DNA of 64,000 nucleotides from Acidovorax sp. HDW3. GTDB lineage: Bacteria > Pseudomonadota > Gammaproteobacteria > Burkholderiales > Burkholderiaceae_C. A program made the position numbers and the translations under genes. Below, in pieces: positions 35,555 to 44,986 of the stretch; within the stretch, counting starts at the first letter, position 1; each line of letters begins with the position of its first letter. The notes under the pieces were generated by a model. The model was not told the DNA's origin, did no database searches, and saw only the letters and a program-made list of their open reading frames with translations. The stretch lies in the NCBI RefSeq assembly GCF_011303755.1, contig NZ_CP049885.1, positions 336,001-400,000 on the forward strand, written 5' to 3'.

Positions 35555-37951
35555 TCAATTGCGGAATAGGTCAAGAATCTTGTTGCGCTCCTCGGGCGCA
35601 GGCGCTGCGGGCGGCTCGGTGGCGCCGCCAGCGCCTGTGGGCGCTGCGTCCAGGCCCAGGCTGGTGACGCCGGCGTTGCGCGCAAACTCCTCAAACACCC
35701 AATCGCCGCCGGCCTGCACCACGCCCGGGGGCACGGCGGGCTCGGTCACGGGCACACCCTGCAGCGCCTTGGCCATGAAGCTGATCCACACCGGCAGGCT
35801 CAGGCCGCCGCCGGTTTCGCGGCTGCCCAGGTTGCGCGGTTGGTCGTAGCCTATCCAGGTGATGGCGGTGACGGTGGGCTGAAAACCAGCGAACCAGGCA
35901 TCCATCTGGTCGTTGGTGGTGCCGGTCTTGCCGTACAGATCGGGCCGCTTGAGCGTGGCCTGGGCGCGGGCGGCAGTGCCGGCGCGGGTCACCTCTTGCA
36001 GCAGGCTGTCCATGATGAAGGCGTTGCGTGCGTCAATGGCGCGCGGCTGCTGCTCCAGGGGCGGCGGGGTGAATTCGGACAGCACCTGACCTTTGTTGTC
36101 CGTGATTTTGGTGATGAGCCAGGGGCTGACGCGGTGCCCACCGTTGGCAAACACCGAGTAGGCCACCGCCATCTGCATCGGCGTGACCGAGCCCGCGCCC
36201 AGTGCCATGGTCAGGTAGGCGGGGTGCTTGTCGGCGTCAAAGCCAAAGCGCGTGACCCATTCCTGCGCCGTCTTGGGGCCCACGGCCTGCAGCAGGCGGA
36301 TGGAGATCATGTTCTTGGACTTGGCCAGGCCGGTGCGCATGGACATCGGGCCGTCGTACTTGCCGTCGTAGTTCTTGGGCTCCCAGGCCTGGCCGCCGGT
36401 GGTGCCGGCGTCAAAGTGCAGCGGGGCGTCGTTGATGACGGTGGCCGGAGTGAAACCCTTTTCCAGGGCAGCGGAGTAGATGAAGGGCTTGAAGCTCGAT
36501 CCCGGCTGGCGCCAGGCCTGGGTGACGTGGTTGAATTTGTTTTTGTCAAAGTCAAAGCCACCGACCAAAGAGCGGATGGCGCCGTCGCGCGGGTCGATGG
36601 CCACCAGGGCGCCTTCGACCTGGGGCAGCTGCGTCAGCTCGTAACCGCCCTTGGCCAGCTTGGCGATGCGCACCACGGCGCCGGGACGCAGGCGGATATT
36701 GGGCGGCGCTTTGTCGCTCAGACCCGATTGCACGGGCTTCAAGCCCTCGCCGGTGATTTCTATGGGGTCGCCGTCAGCGCGTGTCAGCACTACTTTGCGC
36801 GGGGTCGCTTCGAGTACCACGGCGGCGAGCAGGTCGCCGTTGTCCGGGTGTTGGGCCAGAACCTCGTCGATGGCCTCGTCGCGGGCATCGGCCGCGCTCG
36901 GCAGGGTGATGAACTGCTCCGGGCCCCGGTAATGCTGGCGCCGTTCGTAGTCCATGATGCCCCGGCGCAGCGCCTGGTAGGCCACGTCTTGCTCGCCCGC
37001 GTTGAGCGTGGTGTAAACGTTCAGGCCGCGCGTGTAGGCTTCGTTGCCGTACTGCGAGAACACCATCTGGCGCGCCATCTCGGCCACATATTCGGCGTGC
37101 ACGCGCGTGTTGCTGGCGTTGGCCGCGCGGATCTTGAGGTGCTCTTGCTTGGCCTGCTGCGCCTGCTGCGCCGTGATGTAGCCGTTCTCCTCCATGCGCT
37201 CGATGATGTAGAGCTGGCGCACGCGGGCGCGCTTGGGGTTGCTGATGGGGTTGTAGGCTGACGGCGCCTTGGGCAGGCCGGCGAGCATGGCCGCCTCGGC
37301 GATGGTGATGTCCTTGAGCGGCTTGCCGTAGTAAGCCTCGGAGGCGGCGGCAAAGCCGTAGGCGCGATTGCCCAGGAAAATCTGATTCATATAAATCTCA
37401 AGAATCTGATTTTTTGTGAGCAAGTGTTCTAATTTGAAAGTCAGTAAGATTTCGTAAATCTTCCGGGAAAAAGTTTTCTCGGATGACAAATACACATTGC
37501 GCGCTACTTGCATGGTAATGGTCGAGGCGCCCTGGCTTTTGACCTTTCCCAGGTTTGCCAGCGCCGCACGCACCAGGCCCTTGTAGTCCACGCCGCCATG
37601 CTGGAAGAAGCGAGCATCCTCGATGGCCAGTACCGCGTCCTGCATCACCTGCGGGATCTCGGAGATGGGCGTGAGCGTGCGCCGCTCCTCGCCAAATTCG
37701 CCCAGCAGCGCGCCTTCGCTGGAGTACACGCGCATGGGCAGCTTGGGGCGGTAGTCGGCCAAATCCGACACATCGGGCAAATTCGGATATGCCATCGCCA
37801 GCGCTACGGCGATAGTCAGGGCCAGGGCAATGGCCCCCGCCGCTGCCAGGCCGAACAGCCACAGCAGCAGCTTGAGCGCAAAGCGCAGCCACGAGAAGCC
37901 CCCGCTGGTACGGGTGGCGGTGTTTTTTTCATTCGGCTCGGAGGTGGGCAT
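35555..37951 (-). CDS. mrcA: Penicillin-binding protein 1A
   Basis: Bifunctional peptidoglycan synthase, 798 residues. A short cytoplasmic N-terminus and one membrane helix (LLLWLFGLAAAGAIALALTIAVAL) precede the GT51 glycosyltransferase (AIEDARFFQHGGVDYKGLVRA, GASTITMQVARN, KIYEILLTFKLE). The transpeptidase motifs are SSFKPF (SxxK), SKN and GKTGTTND (KTG). Odd: roughly 37380-37500, encoding SEKTFSRKIYEILLTFKLEH to LEIYMNQIF, is strikingly AT-rich and uses TTA, ACA, AAT and ATT codons, unlike the rest of the gene. The distal neighbour is the pil operon, divergent. Confidence 0.97.
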   Translation of the reverse strand: MPTSEPNEKNTATRTSGGFSWLRFALKLLLWLFGLAAAGAIALALTIAVALAMAYPNLPDVSDLADYRPKLPMRVYSSEGALLGEFGEERRTLTPISEIPQVMQDAVLAIEDARFFQHGGVDYKGLVRAALANLGKVKSQGASTITMQVARNVYLSSEKTFSRKIYEILLTFKLEHLLTKNQILEIYMNQIFLGNRAYGFAAASEAYYGKPLKDITIAEAAMLAGLPKAPSAYNPISNPKRARVRQLYIIERMEENGYITAQQAQQAKQEHLKIRAANASNTRVHAEYVAEMARQMVFSQYGNEAYTRGLNVYTTLNAGEQDVAYQALRRGIMDYERRQHYRGPEQFITLPSAADARDEAIDEVLAQHPDNGDLLAAVVLEATPRKVVLTRADGDPIEITGEGLKPVQSGLSDKAPPNIRLRPGAVVRIAKLAKGGYELTQLPQVEGALVAIDPRDGAIRSLVGGFDFDKNKFNHVTQAWRQPGSSFKPFIYSAALEKGFTPATVINDAPLHFDAGTTGGQAWEPKNYDGKYDGPMSMRTGLAKSKNMISIRLLQAVGPKTAQEWVTRFGFDADKHPAYLTMALGAGSVTPMQMAVAYSVFANGGHRVSPWLITKITDNKGQVLSEFTPPPLEQQPRAIDARNAFIMDSLLQEVTRAGTAARAQATLKRPDLYGKTGTTNDQMDAWFAGFQPTVTAITWIGYDQPRNLGSRETGGGLSLPVWISFMAKALQGVPVTEPAVPPGVVQAGGDWVFEEFARNAGVTSLGLDAAPTGAGGATEPPAAPAPEERNKILDLFRN

Positions 37952-38223
37952 GAAGCGCAGGCAGGGCTCTGGACGAGCCTCTGGGCAAGGTTGGAGCGGG
38001 CATTATAAAAATCTGCCCTCCCAGCCCGCCGGGCAGGGGCTTGGAAGGTGGTGCTGGCGGTGCCGGCGTGTGGTTTTGGCAACGCCAGGGGTGAAAAGCG
38101 GTGTTTTTCCCGGTTTCAATCTCTTTCGAGGCGAACGGGCTAGCTGCTAGTATCGTTGCCAAGTAATAAACAGCTTTGCGCGCCCGGCGTGCAATCCATC
38201 GTACACATCGGAGGGACTCCATC

Positions 38224-39303
38224 TTGATTTCACTGGAGACTTTGTTCAGTCGCCAGCCTGCCCCCTTGTTGGGTATCGACATCAGTTCGTCGAGCGTCAA
38301 GCTGGTCGAACTCGGGCGCGATAAGGCAGGTGCACTGGTCCTCGAGCGCTGCGCCATCGAGCCGCTTGAACGCGGCTGGATCACCGACGGCAACATTGAA
38401 AAATTCGACGAGGTCGCAGAGGCCGTGCGGCGCCTGGTCAAAAAAAGCGGCACGCGCACCAAGAACGTGGCCCTGGCGCTGCCGCCATCGGCCGTCATCA
38501 CCAAGCGCATTTCTCTGCCCGGTGGCATGAGCGACCAGGAGCTGGAGGTGCAGGTCGAGTCCGAGGCCAACCAGTACATCCCGTTCTCGCTCGAAGAAGT
38601 GAGCCTGGATTTTTGCGTCGTCGGCCCCACCAAAAGCTCCCCGGGTGACGTGGACGTGCTCATTGCCGCCTCGCGCCGCGAGAAGGTGCAAGACCGCCAA
38701 GGCCTGGCCGAGGCGGCGGGCTTGAAGCCCGTGATCGTCGATATCGAATCCAACGCCTCGCGCCTGGCCGCTGGCCGCCTGATTGAAGCCCTGCCGAAAA
38801 AAGGCGTCGATGCCCTGGTGGCCTTGTTTGAAGTGGGCGCCCTGACCACCAGTATGCAGGTCATGCGCAACGATGAGGTGCTCTACGACCGCGACCAAGC
38901 TTTTGGCGGTGCCCAGCTGACCCAGCTCATCGTGCGCCAATACGGCTTTTCTGTAGAAGAAGCTGAAACCAAGAAACGCAGCGGCGAGCTGCCCGAGGAC
39001 TACCAGTCGGCCGTGCTGCGCCCGTTCGTGGACAGCATGGCGCAAGAAATTGGCCGTGCGCTGCAGTTTTTCTTCACCAGCACGCCGCACAACCGGGTCG
39101 ATCACATCATGCTCGCTGGCGGTTCGGCGCCCCTGGCCGGCCTGCCCGAAGCCGTGACGCAGCAAACAGGCTTTGCCTGCAGCCTGATCAATCCGTTTGA
39201 CGGTATGGAAATTGGCGGTGCGGTGCGTTTGAAGAAGATGGTGCGTGAAGCGCCGTCCTACCTCACCTCCTGCGGCCTGGCCATGCGGAGGTTCCTGCAG
39301 TGA
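38224..39303 (+). CDS. pilM: Type IV pilus inner membrane platform protein PilM
   Basis: Actin-like cytoplasmic protein of the pilus alignment complex, 359 residues: LLGIDISSSSVKLVEL (phosphate-1 site), VEVQVESEANQYIPF-type block, VDIESNASRLAA, and LAGGSAPLAGLPEA. The start is TTG at 38224: GGAGGG lies 8 bases upstream and the protein then begins MISLETLF as in homologues. First gene of pilMNOPQ; GTGA overlap with pilN. Confidence 0.96.
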   Translation: MISLETLFSRQPAPLLGIDISSSSVKLVELGRDKAGALVLERCAIEPLERGWITDGNIEKFDEVAEAVRRLVKKSGTRTKNVALALPPSAVITKRISLPGGMSDQELEVQVESEANQYIPFSLEEVSLDFCVVGPTKSSPGDVDVLIAASRREKVQDRQGLAEAAGLKPVIVDIESNASRLAAGRLIEALPKKGVDALVALFEVGALTTSMQVMRNDEVLYDRDQAFGGAQLTQLIVRQYGFSVEEAETKKRSGELPEDYQSAVLRPFVDSMAQEIGRALQFFFTSTPHNRVDHIMLAGGSAPLAGLPEAVTQQTGFACSLINPFDGMEIGGAVRLKKMVREAPSYLTSCGLAMRRFLQ

Positions 39304-39908
39304 TACTCATCAACTTATTGCCGCACCGCGAGGCGGCACGCAAGCGCCGCAAAGATGCTTACCAGGTCGCTATGGGCATCTCCTTCCTGGTGGGCCTGCT
39401 CATTGCCGGTGCGATCTATACCTGGTTCCAGGGCATGATCGAAACCCAGCGTGAGCGCAACGCCTTTCTCACCACTGAAATCAAGGTGCTGGAAAACCAG
39501 ATCAAGGAAATTGCCACCATCGAAGACGAAATTGCCGCCCTGCGCGCGCGCCAGAAAGCGGTGGAAGACCTGCAGGCTGACCGCAACCTGCCGGTGCACA
39601 TGCTCAACGAGCTGGTCAAGCAACTGCCCGACGGCGTTTACATCACCAGCCTTAAGCAGGCCGATCAGGTCGTCACCATGACCGGCATGGCGCAGTCCAA
39701 CGAACGCGTCTCCGAAATGCTGCGCAACCTGGCCGACAACACGCCCTGGATTTCCAAACCCGAGCTGGTTGAGATCGTCGCCGCCCAGGTGGCTTTGACC
39801 GCACGCGACCAGCGCCGCGTGGCCTCGTTCAACCTGCGTTTTCGTCTGACGCGCCCCGGTGACGCCCAAAAGGCCGAGGGCGACAAGGGCGCTGCGGCTG
39901 CCAAGTAG
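39300..39908 (+). CDS. pilN: Type IV pilus assembly protein PilN
   Basis: 202-residue bitopic membrane protein whose N-terminal INLLPHREAARKRRK binds PilM; then one helix (MGISFLVGLLIAGAIYTWF), a coiled coil (TTEIKVLENQIKEIATIEDE) and a ferredoxin-like periplasmic domain. The start is GTG at 39300, overlapping the pilM stop, with GGAGG 7-8 bases upstream. Confidence 0.95.
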   Translation: MILINLLPHREAARKRRKDAYQVAMGISFLVGLLIAGAIYTWFQGMIETQRERNAFLTTEIKVLENQIKEIATIEDEIAALRARQKAVEDLQADRNLPVHMLNELVKQLPDGVYITSLKQADQVVTMTGMAQSNERVSEMLRNLADNTPWISKPELVEIVAAQVALTARDQRRVASFNLRFRLTRPGDAQKAEGDKGAAAAK

Positions 39909-39915
39909 GTGACAC

Positions 39916-40596
39916 ATGGCCCAAAAAAATAAAACTCCGTCGATCGACATGGCGCAGCTGCAACTGCAGTTGCAAAAGCAATTTACCAATCTCGATCCCA
40001 AAGACCCCTCGCTCTGGCCCCTGCTGCCGCGCGTGTTGCTGTGCGCGTTTATCGCTGTGGCCGTGGCTGTGGCACTGTGGTTCGCCTGGCTGACCGACTA
40101 TGAGGTCGAGCTCGAAGCCGCGCGCGCTGAAGAGGTCACGTTGCGCCAGGATTACGAGAAAAAGCTCATCAAGGCGGTCAGCCTGGATTTGCTCAAGAAG
40201 CAGCGTGAACAGGTGCAGCAGTACGTGATCCAGCTGGAAAAGCAGCTGCCCAGCAAGGCCGAGATGGCGGCGCTCCTGTCCGACATCAACCAGGCCGGCC
40301 TGGGCCGCAGCCTGCAGTTTGAACTGTTCCGCCCCGGCCAGGTGGTGGTGCGCGACTACTATGCCGAACTGCCGATTGCCGTGCGCGTGACAGGCAAATA
40401 CCACGACATCGGTTCTTTCGCCGCCGACATCGCCCACCTCTCGCGCATCGTCACGCTCAATAACATTTCGCTGGCGCCCGCCAACAAAGACAGTGCCGGC
40501 GTTTTGACCCTGGATACCACGGCGCGCACCTTCCGCTACCTCGATCCTGAAGAGATCCAGGCACAGCGCAAAGCCACAGAAGGGAAGAAGAAATGA
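39916..40596 (+). CDS. pilO: Type IV pilus assembly protein PilO
   Basis: 226-residue partner of PilN: one membrane helix (VLLCAFIAVAVAVALWFAWL), a coiled coil and a periplasmic domain with the family block LPIAVRVTGKYHDIGSFAAD. It bridges PilN to the lipoprotein PilP. Overlaps pilP by 4 bases. Confidence 0.95.
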   Translation: MAQKNKTPSIDMAQLQLQLQKQFTNLDPKDPSLWPLLPRVLLCAFIAVAVAVALWFAWLTDYEVELEAARAEEVTLRQDYEKKLIKAVSLDLLKKQREQVQQYVIQLEKQLPSKAEMAALLSDINQAGLGRSLQFELFRPGQVVVRDYYAELPIAVRVTGKYHDIGSFAADIAHLSRIVTLNNISLAPANKDSAGVLTLDTTARTFRYLDPEEIQAQRKATEGKKK

Positions 40597-41150
40597 GCCG
40601 CCTCTTGAAATGCACCGCCCTGCTATGCGCAGCAGTGGCACTGGCGGCCTGCGGCAGCAGTGATGAAGACGAGCTGCGCCAATGGATGCAGGAGCAACGC
40701 GCCAATGCGCGTCCGCGCATCATCCCCATCGAAGAGCCCAAGGAATTCAAACCGCAGGACTACCTGGGCAGCGGCGATGCTGATCCCTACAGCCCGCAGC
40801 GCCTGACTTTGGCTTTGCGTCGCGATTCGAGCCAAGTGGCATCCAACGCCGCCCTGATCGCGCCCGAACTTGCGCGGCGCAAGGAGCCGCTGGAGGCCTT
40901 CCCCATCGACGCCATGACCATGGTCGGCTACCTGGTCAAGGCCGATGGGCCCACCGCCTTGCTCAAGGTCGATAACCTGATCTACCCGGTAAAACGCGGC
41001 AACTACCTCGGTTTGAATTACGGAAAAATCGCCAAGATCACCGAAACCGCGATTGAACTGCGGGAAATCGTGCAGGACTCCACCGGAGACTGGATAGAAC
41101 GCCACACCACGCTGGACCTACAAGAAGGTAAGCAAGAGGGGAAAAAATGA
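40593..41150 (+). CDS. pilP: Type IV pilus lipoprotein PilP
   Basis: 185-residue lipoprotein: signal and lipobox ALAAC at the N-terminus, a disordered linker that binds PilN/PilO, and the C-terminal beta domain (MVGYLVKADGPTALLKVDNL, RGNYLGLNYGKI) that contacts PilQ. Coupled to pilO and pilQ by 4-base overlaps. Confidence 0.95.
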   Translation: MSRLLKCTALLCAAVALAACGSSDEDELRQWMQEQRANARPRIIPIEEPKEFKPQDYLGSGDADPYSPQRLTLALRRDSSQVASNAALIAPELARRKEPLEAFPIDAMTMVGYLVKADGPTALLKVDNLIYPVKRGNYLGLNYGKIAKITETAIELREIVQDSTGDWIERHTTLDLQEGKQEGKK

Positions 41151-43309
41151 TGAACACAACGACGACTCCAAAGTTCAAGCGCTGCCTGGCGGTGCTGGGC
41201 TGGCTGGCCGCCAGTGGCCTGCCTTTGTCCGCCCTGGCGCAAAACGCCATTCAATCCATCACCGGCGCTCTGCAGGGCGGGGCCGAGGTCATCAAAATCG
41301 ACCTGGCCGAGCCCCTGAGCAGCCTGCCCACCGGCTTTGCCATCCAGTCGCCGGCGCGTATCGCCATCGACCTGCCGGGGGCCACCAACGGCGTGGGGCG
41401 CAACCTGGTCGATATCAACCAGGGCAACCTCAAAACCGTGAACATCGTGCAGGCCGGTGAGCGCGCCCGCTTGGTGCTCAACCTCAAGCAGCCCACCTCC
41501 TACAAAGCCGAGCTGCAAGGCAAGTCCTTGTTCATTACGCTCGACCCCGTGGCTGCCGGCACCGTGCCCGTCGCCGCCAAGGTGAATACCGTGTTTGCCC
41601 CCGACGCCAACACCGAGACCCTGCCGCTGCGCGATATCGACTTCCGCCGCGCCCCCGATGGTGCGGGCCGCATCGTCGTCAACCTGGCCAACAGCCAAGT
41701 CGGCGTCGATCTGCGCCAGCAGGGCAAGAGCCTGGTGGCCGAATTCCTGCACACCTCCTTGCCTGAAGGGCTGCGCCGCAAGCTCGACGTCTCTGACTTC
41801 GGTACCCCGGTGCAAATGGTCACCACCACCCAGCAGGGCGATCGCGTGCGGATGCAAATCGACCCCACCGGCGAATGGGAGCACAACGCCTACCAAAGCG
41901 ACACCCAATTCGTCATCGAGGTGCGCCAGAAGAAGCAAGACCTGAGCAAACTCACCCAGGGCCCGGGCTTTTCGGGGGAGAAACTCTCGCTGAACTTCCA
42001 AAACATCGAAGTGCGCTCGCTGTTGCAGGTGATTGCCGACTTCACCAACTTCAACATCGTCACCTCCGACACCGTCACCGGCTCGCTCACCCTGCGCCTC
42101 AAAGATGTGCCCTGGGACCAGGCGCTGCAAATCGTCATGGACTCCAAGGGCCTGGGAATGCGCAAGACCGGCTCCGTGCTCTGGATCGCGCCCAAGGACG
42201 AGATCGATGCCCGCACGAAGAAAGACTACGAAGCCGCGCAGACCATCGAAAAATTGGAGCCGCTCAAAACCCAGGCGTACCAGATGAACTACGCCAAGGC
42301 GACGGAAATGGTCAAGCAACTGACCACCAACCAGAACGCCACGGCCGGTGGTGGCGCTTCCACCGGCACCACGGCCACGCGTTTCCTGACCGAGCGTGGC
42401 TCCGCCATTGCCGAGCCGCGCACCAACCAGCTGTTCGTCACCGACACCCCGAGCAAGCTCGAAGAAGTGAAGGCGCTGCTGGCCAAGCTCGATATTCCTA
42501 TCCGCCAGGTGCTGATCGAGGCGCGCATTGTCGAAGCCCGCGACACCTTTGGCCGCTCGCTGGGCGTGCGCCTGGGCGCCACCGACCTGCGCGCCAACCG
42601 GGGCGGTGATGGTGGCTACGGCATTGGCGGCGGCAACCGCGTCGCCTGGGGTACCGACTACAGCAACGCCGTCAGCTCCAGTGGCGCTGGGGGCACGACC
42701 AATACCAGCGGCAACTTCGTCAACCTGCCGGCCAAGGTCAGCGGTGTGGACAGCGTGGGCTCATTCGCTCTGTCGATCTTCAACACCGCCGCCAACCGTT
42801 TCCTAACGCTCGAACTCTCGGCCATGGAAGCCGACGGCAAGGGCCGCGTCATCTCCAGCCCGCGCCTGATCACAGCCGACCAGACCAAAGCCTTGATCGA
42901 GCAGGGTAACGAGTTCCCGACCCAGGTCGCAGACGCCATGGGCGCCTACAAGATCGAGTGGAAAAAAGCCGTCTTGAAGCTGGAGGTGACGCCACAGATC
43001 ACCCCCGAAGGCAACATCATCATGGACTTGGACATCAGCCGCGACAACCGGGGCGAGACCACGCCCTGGGGTATTTCTATCAATACTCGTCATGTGCGTA
43101 CGCAGGTGCTGGTGGAAAACGGTGGCACGGTGGCGATTGGTGGTATTTTTGAAATGGAAGAATCCAATCAGGAAAACAAAGTGCCAGTGCTGGGAGATAT
43201 TCCGGTGATGGGCAACCTTTTCAAGAGCCGTTCGCGGGATTCGGAAAAGCGTGAGTTGCTGATTTTTGTGACGCCGAAGGTTATTTCTGAACGTGCGGCT
43301 TCTAACTAA
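41147..43309 (+). CDS. pilQ: Type IV pilus secretin PilQ
   Basis: Outer-membrane secretin, 720 residues: signal peptide ending LPLSALAQ, two AMIN domains, an N0/STN domain (VRSLLQVIADFTNFNIV), an N1 domain, and the secretin domain (VLIEARIVEARD, SSPRLITADQTKALIEQG, VPVLGDIPVMGNLF, LLIFVTPKVI). A Gly/Ser-rich loop lies near residue 495-525. From about 43070 onward codon use shifts toward A/T, leading into the foreign lipoprotein gene. Confidence 0.97.
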   Translation: MMNTTTTPKFKRCLAVLGWLAASGLPLSALAQNAIQSITGALQGGAEVIKIDLAEPLSSLPTGFAIQSPARIAIDLPGATNGVGRNLVDINQGNLKTVNIVQAGERARLVLNLKQPTSYKAELQGKSLFITLDPVAAGTVPVAAKVNTVFAPDANTETLPLRDIDFRRAPDGAGRIVVNLANSQVGVDLRQQGKSLVAEFLHTSLPEGLRRKLDVSDFGTPVQMVTTTQQGDRVRMQIDPTGEWEHNAYQSDTQFVIEVRQKKQDLSKLTQGPGFSGEKLSLNFQNIEVRSLLQVIADFTNFNIVTSDTVTGSLTLRLKDVPWDQALQIVMDSKGLGMRKTGSVLWIAPKDEIDARTKKDYEAAQTIEKLEPLKTQAYQMNYAKATEMVKQLTTNQNATAGGGASTGTTATRFLTERGSAIAEPRTNQLFVTDTPSKLEEVKALLAKLDIPIRQVLIEARIVEARDTFGRSLGVRLGATDLRANRGGDGGYGIGGGNRVAWGTDYSNAVSSSGAGGTTNTSGNFVNLPAKVSGVDSVGSFALSIFNTAANRFLTLELSAMEADGKGRVISSPRLITADQTKALIEQGNEFPTQVADAMGAYKIEWKKAVLKLEVTPQITPEGNIIMDLDISRDNRGETTPWGISINTRHVRTQVLVENGGTVAIGGIFEMEESNQENKVPVLGDIPVMGNLFKSRSRDSEKRELLIFVTPKVISERAASN

Positions 43310-43328
43310 TTTGTCAAGTGGAGTGAAA

Positions 43329-44918
43329 ATGAATAAAGTACTCAATGGGATGGCCTTGCTGGCATTGGCAGGACTTTCTGCTTGTGGTGGTGGTGGTGGT
43401 AGTTCGGGGAGCGGTTCCGGTGGTGGTGCTGCGGCCGAATATGAAATAACACTCCGCGCTGATAAAGTGGTGTTGCCCGTAAACGTTGCTGGTGTAGGGC
43501 CAGGTAAGGGTGTTTATTCTCCCTATACTACTGTTTTATACGTTCAGGCAACTGTTGCTGGGCAGCCAATTCCTGGAGGGGTGGATATTTTTGGGTGCAA
43601 TGTATCTGGTGGTCTGAATTCTGGTAGTCTTTATTATTTGGATGGCAATCCGGATCATGAGATTCAAGTGGATGATGGTCAAGGTGGGAAAATTTCTGTT
43701 CCTGGTGCCTATCGTTCTATTACTTTGGGTTCTAATGCTGGTGGTAATTCATTCCATTTCCATGCTGGCAATCAAGTCGGAACTTCTAGGGTAACCTGTG
43801 CTGTTACTGATCCGCGCGATAAGCAGCAAAAATCTGCAAGTATTGATATCACTGTCGGTGGGCCGACGGGTAAAGTTGCAAGCATTGAGGCTATTGCTGC
43901 ATACAAATCGCTCGGTTCCCAGGGGAATTTGAATAATGTACCCACGGCATCTGCAATACAAGTGCAGGTGCGGGATGACTCGAATCAGCCTGTTTCTGCT
44001 GGGGGGGGGGCCAATCTTCAGGTTGGAATTGTTTCCGGTGCTGGGAGTTTGGGGGCAACTTTGTTGTCTTCCCAAAATCGTACCAGCGTTGCCTGGGTAT
44101 CGACGGTGAATGGGGTTGGTACATTTTCGCTCTCTAGTGGTCAGAATGAGGGTGTTATTTTGTTGGAGATCAAGGCAGATCGTTTTGATAATGACGTAAC
44201 CAACGGCCTTCAAGATCCGGTGGTGTCGTATTTGGCTGTGCCAGTCTCCAATGGCGCGGTGACGGCGCCAACTATTGATCCGGTGGTTTTGGTGGATGTG
44301 GCAACGCCAGATGCTGCAAACGGCATACCTTATGCTTATGCTTTGAGCGCTAAGGGTGGCGTGGCTCCGTATACTTGGGTCTCTTTGGGGGGATTGCCTA
44401 ATGGTTTGAGTTTGAGCTCTTCTGGCGTTATCAGCGGTACGCCTAGTGTCACCTTGCCAGGTGCTTATAACGTATCGTTCCGTGTGACGGATAACCGAGG
44501 AACTTCTTTGACTGGTAATGCAACAATTAAGGTTGATGTTACGCCAGGCATTGATCCGCTGCTCCAGCCGCCGTTGGCAATTAATCTTTCTGGTTGTGGT
44601 TCGGATGTGAATGCAGCCTGTGCTATTACTATTGCTAATCCGACGGCGCCGTTTCCGGAATTTTTCTATCAACGTGTATTGTCGGTATCTGGTCCTGGTA
44701 CAGGGCTTGCTTCGTGGGCGGTAATTCAAAATCCATCATGGGTTACTATGGATCCGCTGGGAATATTGTTCGTGCGATCGTCGGATGCTACGACGTCTCC
44801 TGCCTTGATGGATTGCACTAGCGATGCGTTCTTTATTCGAGCAACGCGTGGTGGTCAAACAACGATGCGCAAGGTTAAGTTTGTGATTGGTTCTGGCGCA
44901 GGTGTTTGTAAGTTCTAA
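43329..44918 (+). CDS. Surface/periplasmic lipoprotein with putative Ig-like domains; poly-G tract
   Basis: 529 residues; no family recognised with certainty. A signal with lipobox LAGLSAC is followed by a Gly/Ser linker (GGGGGSSGSGSGGG). Then come beta-rich segments and one He_PIG-type putative Ig domain around residues 350-410 (GVAPYTWVSLGGLPNGLSLS, GVISGTP, YNVSFRVTDNRGTSLTGNA). Several cysteines are paired in the N- and C-terminal parts. Base composition is near half G+C, far below its neighbours, with common AT-ending codons. Ten consecutive G's occur at 44001-44010 in frame. It sits between pilQ and aroK, which are usually adjacent in this family. An adhesin or pilus-associated role is only a guess. 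Confidence 0.75.
   Translation: MNKVLNGMALLALAGLSACGGGGGSSGSGSGGGAAAEYEITLRADKVVLPVNVAGVGPGKGVYSPYTTVLYVQATVAGQPIPGGVDIFGCNVSGGLNSGSLYYLDGNPDHEIQVDDGQGGKISVPGAYRSITLGSNAGGNSFHFHAGNQVGTSRVTCAVTDPRDKQQKSASIDITVGGPTGKVASIEAIAAYKSLGSQGNLNNVPTASAIQVQVRDDSNQPVSAGGGANLQVGIVSGAGSLGATLLSSQNRTSVAWVSTVNGVGTFSLSSGQNEGVILLEIKADRFDNDVTNGLQDPVVSYLAVPVSNGAVTAPTIDPVVLVDVATPDAANGIPYAYALSAKGGVAPYTWVSLGGLPNGLSLSSSGVISGTPSVTLPGAYNVSFRVTDNRGTSLTGNATIKVDVTPGIDPLLQPPLAINLSGCGSDVNAACAITIANPTAPFPEFFYQRVLSVSGPGTGLASWAVIQNPSWVTMDPLGILFVRSSDATTSPALMDCTSDAFFIRATRGGQTTMRKVKFVIGSGAGVCKF
44001..44010 (+). repeat. Homopolymeric G10 tract in the lipoprotein gene
   Basis: Ten G's encode three Gly and the first base of Ala. A tract of this length is prone to slipped-strand mispairing; loss or gain of one base would truncate the protein near its middle. 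Confidence 0.9.
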
Positions 44919-44946
44919 TATGTATCGATAAAACTTCTATGACTTC

Positions 44947-44972
44947 ATCCCCGGCCCCGCCGGGGATTTTTT
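44947..44972 (+). terminator. Intrinsic terminator after the lipoprotein gene
   Basis: Stem ATCCCCGG/CCGGGGAT (44947-44954 and 44960-44967), loop CCCCG, followed by six T's. It ends the pil-lipoprotein transcript just before the aroK start. Confidence 0.9.
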
Positions 44973-44986
44973 CATTCTTTCTCCCC

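Noticed and set aside
38138..38168. Half-repeat CTAGCTGCTAG before pilM
   Set aside because: Only one arm resembles the family and no palindrome forms; it may instead be promoter sequence.
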